Shown: positions 1 through 14,900 of the stretch, piece after piece | Position numbering within the stretch: the stretch's first letter is position 1 | How the letters are laid out: each line of letters starts with the position of its first letter | Source: Linepithema humile | Taxonomy: Eukaryota; Arthropoda; Insecta; Hymenoptera; Formicidae | NCBI RefSeq assembly: GCF_040581485.1 | Contig: NC_090128.1 | Span: 1,364,001 to 1,428,000, forward strand | DNA: 64,000 nucleotides | Direction of reading: 5' to 3' | Notes under the pieces: model-generated | Told to the model about the DNA's origin: nothing | What the model saw: only the letters and a program-made list of their open reading frames with translations | Database searches by the model: none | Position numbers and translations under genes: made by a program

Positions 1-703
1 CAAAATAAATTAAATGCTAATGTAAACGCTAAGACGTTCAACGAGTTTTCTTTTTGACGCAAATGTATGATTATAATTTTGCCATTAAAATTGTTTTACA
101 ACGGATAAGTCATTCGTTCATGCTAATTCGATTATCTTTATTCTATTAAATTACGCATCGGTAGCAAATTTATCGAGCTTTGGCGGTCTTAATTCGCAGT
201 TACTGAAAAGAAGCTGAGATTGTTGGGAAGTTTCCGAAGAAGTGCAAACGTAATCTATTTGGTTCAATCGCTAATAGTAGATTATCGAAGTTTTAAGTAA
301 TTGAACTGATTTGGCTTCTTGCAAGAACTTTTCTATCAAAGCCACGAATAATTATATCGCCTATATAGATTTCGATTCCATTAACAATTTCTTGTAATAT
401 TTCTTTGATTCGCATATTAATTTTTAAATTACTCTTGCACCAAAAATAGTGCAGTATTTTAAAATTTTTTATACAAAATTTTATACAAATTGAAATAGCG
501 ATATTCTGCTAAAATTGCGATATAAATTCAAAATAAAAATAAAATAAAATAAAATATAAATACAATGCACATGTTGTCGATAAATGTAAAATTCAAGATT
601 CTAAATATCTTAAAAAAATTGTTAAAACATTTTTCAAACATTTGAAATTAATAAGACGCTTTAGTTAGAAACGCACGAATTAATAGCTTGTGTTTGTACT
701 CAC
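1..703 (-). other. Partial intron after exon G
   Basis: This is the start of the intron that follows exon G on the minus strand, beginning with GTGAGT at 703-698. It is AT-rich. An A-rich AAATA/AATAA tract lies at about 530-560. No second coding exon is visible, so the gene continues outside the window. Confidence 0.7.
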
Positions 704-939
704 AAGTACGAATCCTCCTGATCCCACGAAACTATCTCCGTCACGACGAAATAGCCAGATGTGAGGGCAGTGATGGTGGATTTGCCGCTGGTTGCATTCG
801 TAACCAGCACAACGTGTCGCCAATTGCTACCGTCCTTCTGTTTCTGCGGCAATATCAGGAGGAAGGACGTGCCGTCCTCGCTGAACGTAGGCGCTTCGAA
901 CTGTTCTACCCAGCCATTTGTCTCGATATATGAGAGCGC
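704..939 (-). CDS. DPP-family exon G (late propeller)
   Basis: This 236-base exon has the acceptor TTGTCCCTAG and the donor GTGAGTA. It enters in phase 0, has 78 codons, and exits in phase 2 with TT. It contains TNGWVEQFEAPTFSEDGTSF, ILPQKQKDGSNWRHVVLV and ALTSGYFVVTEIVSWD. The pattern E-x-P-x-F-S-x-D-G, then a hydrophobic strand, a glycine- or polar-rich loop, H-V-x and L-T-S-G matches DPP6/DPP10 better than DPP4. The next exon, leading to the hydrolase domain, must lie before position 1. Confidence 0.95.
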
Positions 940-3900
940 CTAGGGACAATTAGACGTTCTTCCATCAGTAAATTACTTTCTGTCGACTTAATTAAGTCGT
1001 GTCTTTATTCATAAAAGACGCGCTGTTAAAATGTTCCCGCTCTTACACCAATGTCACAATATTATATCCACATTCACGTACATTCGCGTAGAATTAAATC
1101 AACTTTGTACTTCTTGCGAACATTCATAAACCAAAGTTTTTAACATAAAGTTAATAAAGTAATCCGGCAAAGAGAAGCCTGTTTACTTTTTTCTTCGAGA
1201 ATGTAAAAAAAATGCACAAAAAGTTAAAAATTGTAACTACAGCTTCTTAATGCCACCCTCGTTTTTTTCTGCGGACGTTTTCCAATACGCCAACTAATTT
1301 TAACGTGGAAAATACTTCGCCGGGAAAATCGTCTTTCACAATGCGACGCGAATTTCGCGCTTTTGGTACGAAATTAATTTGATTGTAAAACTCTGCTATG
1401 CGGAGTCTTTATCGATACTTAAAATTTGTAGCAAGTACGTAAGTTTCAGTAAGAAACAGTCGCGAAAGACTCGCGCGGAATTGCGAATTAGCCGAGTCGC
1501 TGGCGAGCGCGTACTAATTAAAACACTATTGCTCAACTAAAGGAAGAGCGCCTAAATTAAGATCCACGAGAGCAAAACGGAGTCTCTGCAAAGCGTACTA
1601 TCAAATGAGAACCGGAAGATTACTTCACGCGCGAGGATAAGGAAGTACCTACTGTCGTGCAATTTGGCAGAAGGTTGTCGACGTCGCAGAGTTGGAAGTA
1701 CGCCCTATTCTGCACCCGATTCATCCAAGTCGCGAACACGAGATTGTCCGTAGGGAAGTCCACCGCCGACAGAATCCTCTCGGAGGTGGACAAGATAAGT
1801 GGATGTTCAATCTCCACCAAGGTTACATTACCCTGCACCACCATGTCGAGATCGACGCAAAATAGTTTCACTGTTGGATTCTTGGTGCCGCTCTGAAACA
1901 GAAAGCAGGAATTCCTTGTAAGATGCAAAATGACAAAATAGTGATAAAATAGGAAAGATGAGCGAAAAAGCATATCGATATAAATAAAATATATTCTCTG
2001 ATCAATTCATTAATAAAATGCAATTCGCCGTGAAAAAGTATTATTGCTTTGTATTTAGTTCATCGTTTTTGTCCTTAATTTTAATCACAAACTATTCAAT
2101 TAATTCAAAGTCAAATTAGTAAAATGTAAGTTTCTTCAAAGTTAATAGCTCGTCTTCAGGCGTAAAGTATGACAATAATGTAAATTATAGTTTTGTAAAG
2201 AAACAAAACCTGCAGATGTTCGTGTATATATTTGCAACAGACGTATTTTCTTACAAAGTGCGTAAAGTTGTTATTTACAAGATTGTTTGCACGAAAATGT
2301 TTTAATGAAATTGGAAACATAAATCTTCAATTCTGTCGGCCATGACTGTTCCTTAACTGATTACTTTAAGTGCACCTGAAATCCTGTCCTCTTAATGCTG
2401 AAAGTTTTAATGACAATTCTGTTTAATCTGAAGACGCGACGCTGTAATTGCTGTTCATAATGTTTATTCATTTGTTCGACTTCGCAATATTCTACTAATA
2501 TTAGTTTACTGGCATAAAGCGGCTCTCGTTTCATTGAGAAGTAACGAGATGCCACTTGAATAAGTCGTTTGAGCTGTTTGTCCACGACTTAGATAAAGGT
2601 GGTTGCTATAAACATAGTTTACTTTATTTTGTTTGCAATAAACAACAAGAGATTTTATTGTTCACAAAATTTACATGATTCATCGTAGACTACCGTTCAC
2701 TCGGCAATCACGCAATGACTCCGAGATTCCTATTTCTCGCTTCGCAATTTGTAGCAATTTGGAACTGCGAGTCTCAAGAGACCGAGGTAACAAAATCAAC
2801 ATGTAACATCACGTGTTCTTGCTTCATTACTCCCAACTTTATTACCAAACGAAATATCAATTTAAATATATAATGCAAATGAGAAAAAAAGAAAATAATA
2901 TTTTGAACTCCATTCTTTTAACAAATTATCTAAAGAATAATTCGTGACTACATTTTAGTAAATTAAAGAAGTTTCCTATTTTTATTTTAACTTCCTGCAA
3001 AGCGGCAGGTAACGCTAATGGCCGGAAAATGTAAAAACTTTATTTGATAAGCATTATTTATTATAGTAATAAAACAAACTTAATAAATTACTAAATTTGA
3101 AAGACAGAGTTTCATAAAAATGTCAACGTTATTATTCAATACGAGAATTGCACAAATTTTATTTATATCCTTTTCTGCTTCGCGCTACTGCGTAGATAAT
3201 AATAATTTACCCTATATAATAATTATAATCAATCTCATAAATAACAATAATTTATTTCTCATAAAAATTTTGTTATTTGTCGAAGCGACAAATATTTGCT
3301 TCAGACAATTTTAGAAAATTAAGTAAATTTATTATTTTGTTATTTATCATATATTAATTAAAAAAGAATTTATAACAATGTCACGTTTCGATAAAATATT
3401 TAATAGCGACATAAAGGTCATATTTAATGATTTTATCGCTAATGTGACATTCTACAAATGACAAATTTATTTAACGAGTTATTTTGGCCACGTAGCGCGA
3501 CGTATTTTTAAATCATATAAAATTATTTAAATCTCTGCTTTTTGCATTTCATTATAATTTAAAGAATGGAGTTTTATGCAAATGTAAATATTTACAGAGC
3601 AAACTTATTTTTTTTTGCATTATATTTTCTCTTTGACTGAAATAAATATTCATGCGGTTGCATTTATTGCGGCCATCATAAACGAAATAAAATTAATCAA
3701 ATTTAGATGAATAAAGTTTATTTCCACTGAAGTAGTCTTAAAGCAGCTTGTGTTTTAAAGCACAATAAAATCTCAGAACAGATGGAATCCAGATAAATAT
3801 ACATTAGTCTTTCCCGCTGGGGAAATGGCAGAATGGCAGTTTGCACATCAAGCGAAATGAATCACTCGGTGAAGAAATTGAAACTTTCATCTATTCAAGT

Positions 3901-5930
3901 CTGAAAGTTATATACTTGCAGAATTGCTTCATAGTAATGGCACTGCGGATGAAACTACGTATCAAATGTTGCATTCCATTGTGCTTTAAACATAATGGAT
4001 TTGAAAAGAATCGATTATTAGTGACATTAGATGTGTGATATGTTCTTGTTTAAAAAAAAGAAGTGCACAGCTTTGTTATTAAATATACACAGTAAAAACG
4101 TTTATAAATAAAAGCAAAAGCATCACTACTCAGCATTAAATGTTACTCTTGCCACTTATTTACTTGTCTGGTATTCGTCTGGTGTCTTTTGTATTCGAGC
4201 AATTTCTTACGAAATCGATCACTCGAGGACAAAGATGTCATTCAAAGATTGAACCGACGCGGCGGATATTTCTTTACGTCGAGCTATGACTTCTTGCGGC
4301 GATGTCAATCGCGAGTAACAAAAAAAAGACATTGAAAAATGCAGAAGTGCCACGTTCACACCCCTCTCGTCTTTTCAGGATGTAAACTTTTGTTAGATGG
4401 CTTTTCATATCTCGAATGGGGCGGCGCGAGACGAAAATTCGCGAGGAAACGAAATGCGGAAGTGCGGACGTTTCTGAGAACGCCTAACACTCGGGAATCG
4501 CTGCCTTTTAAAGTGCCACTATTTTTTCCCGCACAGAATTTTATTTTTCGCTATTAGGCAATATTTTTTTCACACAGAGAGATAATTAATTAAAACAGCG
4601 AATAATAAACATGCAAAATTTGCATCGCAAATGTATCAGATATGAAACATTACGCAAGAAATATATAAAATACATTTTAGAATATAACGTTTATTATACA
4701 GCAAAACAGCATGTACGTTTAAAATGCTTAACGTTTTAATATTTTATATCGGAATTAGATTATTAAGCTATTATATTATTTTCGTAATTTAAAAAATATG
4801 AAAGAATTGAAAACGTAGCAATGCAAACAAATATTTTCTTATCGCACTTATCATACTGAACAGAATGAAACAATGAGAAAAGATTAAGTACTTACTTTAG
4901 GATAGTGAATAGGTATTGCCGAAGTGTATTGGAAACTTAAGCTTCCGGGATATCCGTAAAACGGTATAGTCATAATAGGAGTGTTCGTATCATCGAAATA
5001 GCCGAACACCAATTTACTGCCGCTGGGAGAAAACCAGAGTGCCTCGTTCGAGCCGAATACTTCCTCTGTAACAAAATAAATGCGGCAAAAATTAGTTGTA
5101 GAAATCCTCGATTTTTTATCAAATAATATTAATGGTAGATTTATCATTATTATTCGACGAACGCGAATAAATGTAAAATATTTCTTATCTCTCTAATTAT
5201 AAATCAAGTTAAAGTGCATATTCAGTGCAGTGGCGTGTGTGAATAAATAAAGCGTGCGAAGAGAGAGAGAGACTTGTCGTAACCCCTCATTTTCTCCTTC
5301 CTACCCCGTTGCGTTAGCGCAAATAAAGTCGGCAATAAAAACTCGATGGAAAATTATCACAAATGTTTCTCGCATGTATCTTCTTGTCGCTGTTTACGAT
5401 AACGCTGTATTTTTTTTTACAAGTTCCGTTGAATTCCGTGACGTCGTCGCGCTAACATCGAAGCGAGAAATTGCGAGTTCTCGTAAAGTTCACAAGCAAA
5501 GTTCATCGCGGGGCATTCCACCCAGTACACATAATTATAGAGTGTACCGAGCGCGTAGGGTGTATCTCGGGGCCTTGCCCTTTTTTCCCTCCCGTTATAT
5601 TTTAACAAATAAAGCGTGAATGAGGAAGAAGGAGATTTCTGTTTGACATCGACTCCTCTTTGTTGAGTTTCTACATCGTTGCGTAATAACCTGTCCATCA
5701 AGAACTTACGTACTTATGCGTTGACTTCATAATTCAGTATGCGTTAATAGATAAATTTTTATAATAACAAAATAAAATTATATAACAATTAACAACAAAG
5801 AACAAAAAACAAAGAACAAAATTGCGCACAATTAATGCATTTTCTCTTTAAAATTTTTTATTACCACATCATTAAGATATGATTTAAAAATTATTTCGAG
5901 TCTTATATATTTCTTATAATATAGTTTTAT

Positions 5931-5962
<32 letters not shown>

Positions 5963-8900
5963 TAAAATTTTTTCTATCAGCCTTTTTGCTGTCAAATTGT
6001 TTTTGCAAATACAACAGCCACCGCTGTTCTTATATTAACTTTGCGATAAGCGTCCGATTAAAAAACTCATAGTGCGACAAAGCAAAATTTTTCGCAATGA
6101 GGAAGTGAGAAGTCGTAATCAGGGTTCTTTCTTTGCAAACTTCACAAGGAAAAAAAGTTCAGTATCTGGTGTATTGCATAATTATGAAGCTCGACCAAGC
6201 AAGCGGATGCACTTCCGCTCGCTCATTATTGCGGGATAAATAAAGCGTGCACAAGCAGCAGACTCAATTAAATTCTTGTCTTTTAATGCTTCCACGTTTA
6301 TCCCTCGCAAGGGAGTTATAGTTGCAAAATGGAACAAATTTTTAATGAAAAGATCAATAAAAGTAAAAGAACAGCTTTCTATAGTTTTTTATTCTCACTT
6401 GATTAACTTAATTTATTAAGGAAGAGAAAGAGTTAATTTAGTTTATTATTCATTAGTTTAATTCTCACTAAATGGCGATCAAGACTAGATTGCATAAACA
6501 ATGTGCGTTAGATAATCCTGATTAATCGTAAAAAGCAATCAATTTGCAATTGAACCTGCAGTTTACGTAATTTTATTTCGCAACAAGATAGACGATAAGA
6601 CAATTGACATCGTTTCATTTATAATAACGAGAAATCGCTGAGAAAAACGTCCATCGTGAATTCCCTTCCTGTTCATCGATTCGCGTCACGATAAACAAGG
6701 TATAAATGTTCGAAAAAGATCCGCGCCGATATCATTTTTTTCCCGCACGTCGCAAATAAGGAATCCCACAAAAGGGTGACCGCGGTTTGGGGTGAAAATC
6801 GCTGATGTAATAAGTGCGGGTTCATAGAGCGTGCAAGAACGTCGGAAAGGAGCTGGACGAGTTGCGAAGGAACCGAGCGGAAATTCTTTATTTCGTTTTC
6901 TCTCTCGAAAGAGGGACAGGCTCGTGGGCGCAGTAAGACGTAAATATCCAGCTTTCAAGCCGCGAAGAGTAGAGCGCATCGTGAGAACGGAGGACGAGGA
7001 AAAGACAGTGGCGGATTAACTATATGATGCATGTTCTCGGAGGTCCACGAAAAATAAGAGAGGAAAAAAAATTATTGCGAAATATTTAATTCAGATATGC
7101 TGCAGAAAGATAGTTCAAAGACGGTCTAAAGACTACTTGAAAGAAGATAAAACTTGATAAAAAGTACAGCGAGCGCCGCGAAGAAAAAAGTAGCTAATGC
7201 AGAGAGTCTGACAGATAACGGAGTCTGAATACAGAGTCTGAAATATTCCTTCTTGTGCACCACAGGCTTAAATCTGATTTTGAAGTATCTAAAGTGCCTC
7301 TAAAATAAAGAACAGTTTTTCGAAAAACTGCGACATGTTAATTTCTTATTACAATTATTTAATGTCGCAATTTTACAATTACATTATTCTAAAAGTAATT
7401 AAAATTCGAGGCACGATGCCTCGAATTTGTAGTTTTGTCTACTTTTCGAGGTTCCCAGCTAAGATCTCACGTGTCTGCGTGTACATCCGTCCCTGAGAGA
7501 TCGAGTCAGGAAAATGGAAGAAGTTAGCATATTTTGAGGATGTCGGCGAGACCTTTGAGACCCCCGCTGGATGCAGCTCGCGACGTTGCGAGACGGGAAG
7601 GAGTCGCGGGAAAGGACAAAAAAGCTCCGTCGCTGGCAAACCCGAAGAAGCAGAAGGCAACACAAAGGAAAGAGATGAGAAGAGAAGAGAATGGGAAGAA
7701 ATCGCGGGACGCAGAGAACGGGAGAAGGGAGAAACGCCGTAGTGAGGAAGGAAAACTGCACAAAGACGCGACGCTGTGTTGCGCAGCTCGCTGGACGTGA
7801 CGAGGGAGAAAAATATCCCGAGGGTGAAATTCCGTATGTGTGTGTGTGTGTGTGTGTGTGTGGATGTATATGTTGAGACTCCGACGACGGGATAAGGAAG
7901 TCGGCAGATCTGAATGGCACGCGAGGAAAAACGGCGTTGGACTGGAAGAAGTCTTGTCGAGCGACCGATAAATCCGGTTTGGCCGACTGGCCAATTACTT
8001 ACGTCCGGTAGTGTCTATTCGGGAATAAGCTTTTTATGGCCCCTTGCGCGATCTTATTGAGTTTTATGACGTTGATGTGAGCTACTAATCTTCCCGATGG
8101 TCGATATTTGATATTTAATACCAAAAAGATTAAATCGTTTTAATGTGTGAAACGAGAAGCAATAAATGAGACCACGTTCGGATGTATTAGAGCGCCATAA
8201 GTAATCTTTTTAAAATAATTGCGGCAGATAAACAAATATTTGCTCTAATGAGCCAAGTTTGTCAGAATTATACATATATTCAGATATAATTTCATGCAGG
8301 AAATTTTTGTACGTAATCTACATACATACTGCAATAGTTAATATATGAATTTATTTGTAATATAATTTTTTATTTAAATTTATTATTTTGATTATAATTT
8401 TATGTTACACACAAAAATGAAGAATGCACATATTTTATTCATGCAAGAAATTTCTTGTATATGTATAACATTCAAATTTTATATATGTGAAAAGAAGTTT
8501 AAAAATACAAAAACAAGAGGGAGAATGTTTTACTCGTTTCTAAAATATTAAATGTATATATGTTTACAGAATGGATCAATACACGACATAGAAATTACTG
8601 CATTTTTCTTACACAACTATAAACCTCAGTTCATAAATATTAACCATTGGCAACATGTGGAGTTCGAATAATCGTCAAATAACAAATTTTGAACGCTGTT
8701 ATTAAATGGACAAGCGGACTAAAAATCCATGCAAAATATTTTAAATAAAATGGAAGAAACGGTTTTTAATCGCTCTCTCGCTAATAAGTTATTTGTAAAA
8801 CACGTGACGCGCAGTATTTAATACATGCACATTTATTGCATAGTGCTCAACGATTAAATAAACTGTATGAAATATAAACGAAATCGATCCCTCTTTTCGA

Positions 8901-11900
8901 GAGATATTCTTCTATCAAGATTGTCAAACATGTCGTGGAAAAACGAGACAGCGCACCTCGGAGAGATGTGAAATCGCCTCCGCGTTTTGCCGTCGTGTTT
9001 ACAGTTTGCAATAGTAACGCATATTCGGTGCATAGAATATAAATTTTGCACGGGGACATTTTCTATCGAGTATCCTCGCGCGCCGCCGGCGACAGCCGAG
9101 CAAGCAGAAACATTTCAGAATCCGATCAGAAATCGAAATCCCGTGAAGAGGCGATACCATTAGCGAGCTGGGATTTGGAGAAAAGGATTTTCTTCAAATC
9201 CTAGCCGCTCTATTAATGTCACATCCGCCATTGTTGAAAGAAGTAAAAAGCGCACAGATTTCCATTTTACACAGGATATATTAATATCAGAGAGAACTCG
9301 AGCTAGATCTTCCGTTGCTAAGTGATGATTCTGCAGATATTCAATACGTACTTCGTTTATCCATTTGCCTCATCAATTGTAGATCGCGTCTGCATTGACG
9401 TAGAAAATAAGCCCGTGAAAATTAAAAAATATAAATATAGAAATATTTTACTTTCTGATAATGACGTTTATTTCTGATTGACTGAAAGAAATTTGGCCAA
9501 ATCGATCAAAATAATGAAATGAAATCTCAAACTTGCTGCATAATTTAATGCTTGAGAAACATCGCGATGCAATCACCACGGAAATTACGCTGATTAATTA
9601 TGTTTATGATTAAATGTAATAACTAGTGTTATTACTAATGTAGTAACACGCAAAGTCGACGGGAGACGAGCGTTGTAATTGATCAAGCTACATGGTAAAG
9701 TAAACCGGATCGTTGCGCCAGCAAAACACCTTTAATAATTAATCCACCGTCTTCTGCCGGCGCGGAATGTGCCTGACACATGGTCTACCTTCTACAAATT
9801 TCCTGTGTAGTCCGGGTTTTACTCGTTTACCGCGTAATTTACTGTGGTATCATCATAAATGTAAGATACGACATCTTCATCAGTATCTACCTCGCAATGT
9901 GAATAACAACTCGCTCCGTGTAATATTTTACTAGTTTATTACACTCTACGATATGCTTCACTGTCGGTGAATTGTGTATACAATGTGTATACAATGTGTG
10001 CAAATGTCGATAAAAAAAAGTATTAAGTTAAGTTGATGATATTAATATATTTAACTTAATTTTAGTATTAATATAGTACGGTGATTTTCAAATTAATTAA
10101 ATTCAAAAGGATCAAATATCTTGTGATTTTGTGATACCATCAATATTGTTGTTGGAAAAATTATTACATTACTCTTTGAACTACACGCTTCGATTATTTC
10201 CTCTGTTTTTATATAATAATACGCCGGAAGATATTCTTTTTTGGCAAACAAGCGACTTCGATTTTTTACGACGTGTTATTCTCGCGGTGAATTTTTCTGG
10301 CTGTTCGAATAAAAATCTCTAACACACGTAAGTCAGTCCATATACCAAATTCTCACCTAAGAAAATCCCATAGCTATATAGTAAGAGCTGGATACACGTA
10401 TGTCGTCAGCGAAGCCCTCAACTGACGGGAACAAAATACAGACTGTTGAGAAGTTCTTGGCATGCCTCGAGTGGCGGTTTGACACTTTATCGACGACTTT
10501 TTCGCGGCTGTTCGACTGTGCAGAATCGTGAACGACGGAGCGCGCGCTATACACAAGACGGAACGATTTCGCATTGCCTGCGGTTATTGCGAATCGATTT
10601 CTTACGGTGTAATAACTGAGGTTACCAGTGCACGATTACTCCCATTATAGATAAACAAAACGTTATAAAACGCTAATAAAGCTCATTATATAGTCTTGTA
10701 ATTTTATTAATAAAACGTTTCTTCAAGATAAATCTCTTCTATAAAATATTTCTCAATATCTCAGATAAAGTTTTCTAAAAGCTTTATAAAATATGTCAAA
10801 ACTACGATACGTACCATAATTTAATTGACAAAAATTATTCGCGTAATATGCTCGTAGAATATATTCTTCTAATGTGATTTTCCTTTCATATTCAAAGCTC
10901 AAGTCAAAGTTCTGTTTTTGACGCAGCCTTTAATTTGTGCCATGTGTAGATGATTCGCTAATTAATTATCATCGTCGTATTAATTAATCATCACCATTCG
11001 TAATGGATTTAACGCCCGATAACGTAGTCGGCAGTTTGTCAGCTCGCGCTACGAACACGTACGGCGCGTATGCATTCAAACGCATTCACAAACATGGATG
11101 TCCGCGATAGCATTTCCGGAGCATTACGACATTCACCAATACTCGGAGATATCGACGAAATATTTAAACACAAGCGCACACGTCAGCGGCACTCGCGTGT
11201 TAGTCACACGATTATGCACAAAGAATGATGTCGTCGTTCTTTGTGAGGAAATTTATTTACTACGATATATGCCGATTTTTCAAATAATTCGCATAATTCA
11301 ATATGATGAAATAAGAACCTCATTAAAAGATTCATTAAATCTCGTCAAATTCAACATACTTGTAGTATAAAAATACTATTCTTACACACTAAAAAATATT
11401 TGAAAATGATAAAAATATATTTGAAATATGCCCAACCAAATCTATTCAGTTATTCTAAATTTTGTTAAGAATACTGTTGACACAATTTATTGACAAAATA
11501 CTGTTAACACAATTTTTTTTCCTAGTGTGCAGTCTTCCAACAACAGTCATTATTAATGTAGTTATTCAATATCTACAATGCGTGCAATACCGTGTATGTC
11601 ATGTATATTTGTTTGTGTGTAATACGGAGCTTCATACGCAAACATACACAATATCTTCATTGAAAGATAAAAATAGGTCACAAGTTTAGAAAAAAAAAAA
11701 TAAATACAGAAACTTTATAAAATTGAAAGTTATTCATGCAACGCTTTCTGGCTTGCTTCATAAAATAAATAAATATAAAAATAAATAAAAGAATAAAATA
11801 AAATTTAAGCATCAGTCAGTTATTCATCGCGCTTTTTCACGTTTGACGAGACGAAGCACAGCTGCACAGTCAAAGCTCGTGAATAATGAAACTTTTGACT

Positions 11901-14900
11901 AAGGTTTTTGTTGATGCAATTCGAATGTACCTTTGTGAATGCATAAAGCGTAAGTCGAATACTGTTAGGTTTAAGCTCATGCTTGAGAAAAGAGAAAGAC
12001 TCATGCGCGGTGTATAAATTTCAAACTGTAAGCGGAACTCTAAAAAGGATATTAAGCTAACAAGCGTAAATATGAGTCTCGCAATAATATCCGTTTTTAA
12101 TCTACAAAGTCTTTCTATCCGTTCTTCCTTCGTATATATTTAGATTGTTAATTATTGTTAACATAATATTAAACATTGGTTTATTAAACGTCCTGGACAT
12201 CTTAAATATATAATGTCGCCGACGAATTTCGTTCAATTTTACGTGAATCATATTTGCTTTAAGCGAGCGTCCTCATTCGTGCAATTTTAAAATGTGTGCG
12301 ACTCAAAAGCGAGCTATGTTCATGTTGAATTCTCATTATTAACTACGACGGTCGCAAAATTCCTGCACTCTGAAAATCGAGGACCAGTGTCGTTTCAGTC
12401 CCTTTGATATCGCATCTGCGTGTAGATATATCATGAAGTTATCAGTTCCCCGTAGAATCCATTTCGATTCTCGCACATTTGTAGCGCCACTTCCGGTGGC
12501 GAAAACAAAACGAGCCGAGCGTTGGGCATGCATTCGCCCGGCGAACGACGCGATTCGCTCGTAACTTTCGCAATAAATCAACAACAGAGATACGTAAACA
12601 ATTTCTATCATCTATCCGTTGGGACTTGTAGAGAGATCAATCATAGAACGCACGCTGGCGGCGCGATTTAATTATTTGGCATGGTCATCGACCGATCGGA
12701 CAAAGATTTCAAGAGCGAGAACTCCAAATGCGCGGCTCTATCATAATGTTAATAATTCCGCAAAACTGATCTAGATTTTAGGAGAAGCCACACAATTGTA
12801 ATCCCTACATTTTTTATTTACCTATTTTTATTTATCCAGTGCAAGAAAAAATTGCAAAATCTCTTTACATGATTCTTTTAACAACAATTCATCTATATTT
12901 TTTTTTCATATTTGTGATATTATATTTTACTTGAAAAATACTAAATCGAAATAAGCCAAGGAAAAAGAAAAAAATTTGGTACAAAAATTTTAACAGGGAC
13001 AGGGATGATTTGCCACGCCACTGGACGTGTTGAAAATGATAAAGCAGATGGACAACTAAAAAATGTTCGACGTTGACAAATTTCAATGCAATGATTGTAC
13101 GCGGAAATGCGGGAATAAATATGGTAACCTCACCGAGATATGGATCTCTCGCGTCGGTCAGTGTGCAGAAGGACACCGCTGGCCTTGCGAAGCGATCGGT
13201 TTGGATATACATATAAAAGCCCGGCGTGATTCTGCATTTTAAATCATGCCCCGGCTTTTTCCGTCCTTTTCAATGGCGGCAGCTGCTTTGCCCAGCTGTC
13301 AATAGCACGGGCGTTATGAATCTGAACAATTTGCCGCGTTTATCGCTTTAAATATGGGCACGCATCGTTGATCCGTCCGTCGTCCTCAATTTTGCTATAC
13401 TAAGCACGGTTTTTCATCGCCGCGAGTATTTTTATGTGGATTTGTCAAAAAAAAAAAGAATAGAATAATAACAATCGCCATTCATCCGCTCACTGTTGCC
13501 GACACAGAGATTTTATCTTTTTATTGCAATGTATAATCTATGACATGTTGTTGACCAGAGTTTAATTATTAAAGCTCTTCAATTGTTAGTAAAACAAAAC
13601 TATTTTAATTTTGCAAAGTTCTTCTGATTTCTAAAAATTGTGTTTCTACAAATAATTCTAAAAATATGATACGGTCTTAAAATCTCAATTGAATTAGCAA
13701 CAAGTATCTTCGTGTCACTAAAATAATCGAAAGCAGTTATTTATTTGTAATATGTTTTCGCGTGGAATGCCGAGCTTACTATCGCCGCGAATACGTACGT
13801 ATTTATCGTGACGTATATTATATTATTCAAATATAGAAGCTACATTTACCAGAAGTGACAATAACAGTCAGTGTTTTTCTCATGTCGTTCGTGGACTTAC
13901 TTTCTTGATTAGTAGTGATGAATTTTTATGCGCTTCATCTGTGAATTCGCCGTTGTCTGCGCGCGGTAAAACAAGATATGACATCCAAAAAGACAAGGCA
14001 AGGGTGGAAAAAGAGCATAGCTGACGAAGGCTCAGAAATATGCAAACGCGGACAGCAAATCCCCGAAGCGCATCTACGTGAATTACAATGATGAATGTAC
14101 GGCATCTTTTTCGTGTTGCGTTACATTACTTTCGCGCGAAATGCAAAGCTGATTGATAAATCTTCCAATATTTTAAACAACTAATTTTCGATTCAATTTT
14201 AGCAAAAATTTTATAGCAGGATCAATGATACATAGTTCCATAAATATCTAATTTTTTAAAACTGATTCTATAAAAAATGCCAGACAAAAATTAGCAATAT
14301 AATTATTGTAAAAGCAATAATTTTTTAAAATATCTTAATTCAATTTCCTAAATTAAATTTAGTTGAAACAAAACTATTGACAAAAGAAAAAATAATGTGC
14401 GTGTAGAATCCAATTATAAAAAAAGATTTTCTTTCTTTAGGAAGCTCATTATAATATTAATTTGAATGTGTAACTAGTCTTTAGTAGTGAATTAATTTTT
14501 TTATAGCACAAGAAGAAAAGAGAACTTAACCAAGAAAAATATCTTCCTCCAATTTCATGTATTTAAATTAAAATGAAATTGTAAAACGGACAATATCCGT
14601 TCTTTGGCGTATGCCATATTCTAAAGTACCAGTTCCGCTTTAACCGGATGTTTCATAAAAAATAAATAAAATATTTTTACAGTCGGACGGGTGTTATTGT
14701 ATGTTGCGTAGAAACAGATCTCTCAAAGGGATAAATGAAAAATATTGCGTGACTCGCTGAATCGTTGCCATACATGCATGAGCACAATAAATCGAGATAG
14801 TCTTTTGTGGCTCAGTTCGGTCACAAAAAAATGGATCACGGAAAGTGGATATATCGGCTTTTCGCGAAATTTGTACGGAAGATAAAGCGCTTAGATAGAC

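Noticed and set aside
1620..1652. Extension of exon F past its donor to a TGA/TAA
   Set aside because: Ending the exon at ACA before GTAGGT gives the in-frame join to exon G and the family alignment; the extension does not.
7459..7994. 153- and 156-codon minus-strand open frames
   Set aside because: They overlap in two frames, include a His/Thr run from the TG microsatellite, and are explained by purine-rich composition.
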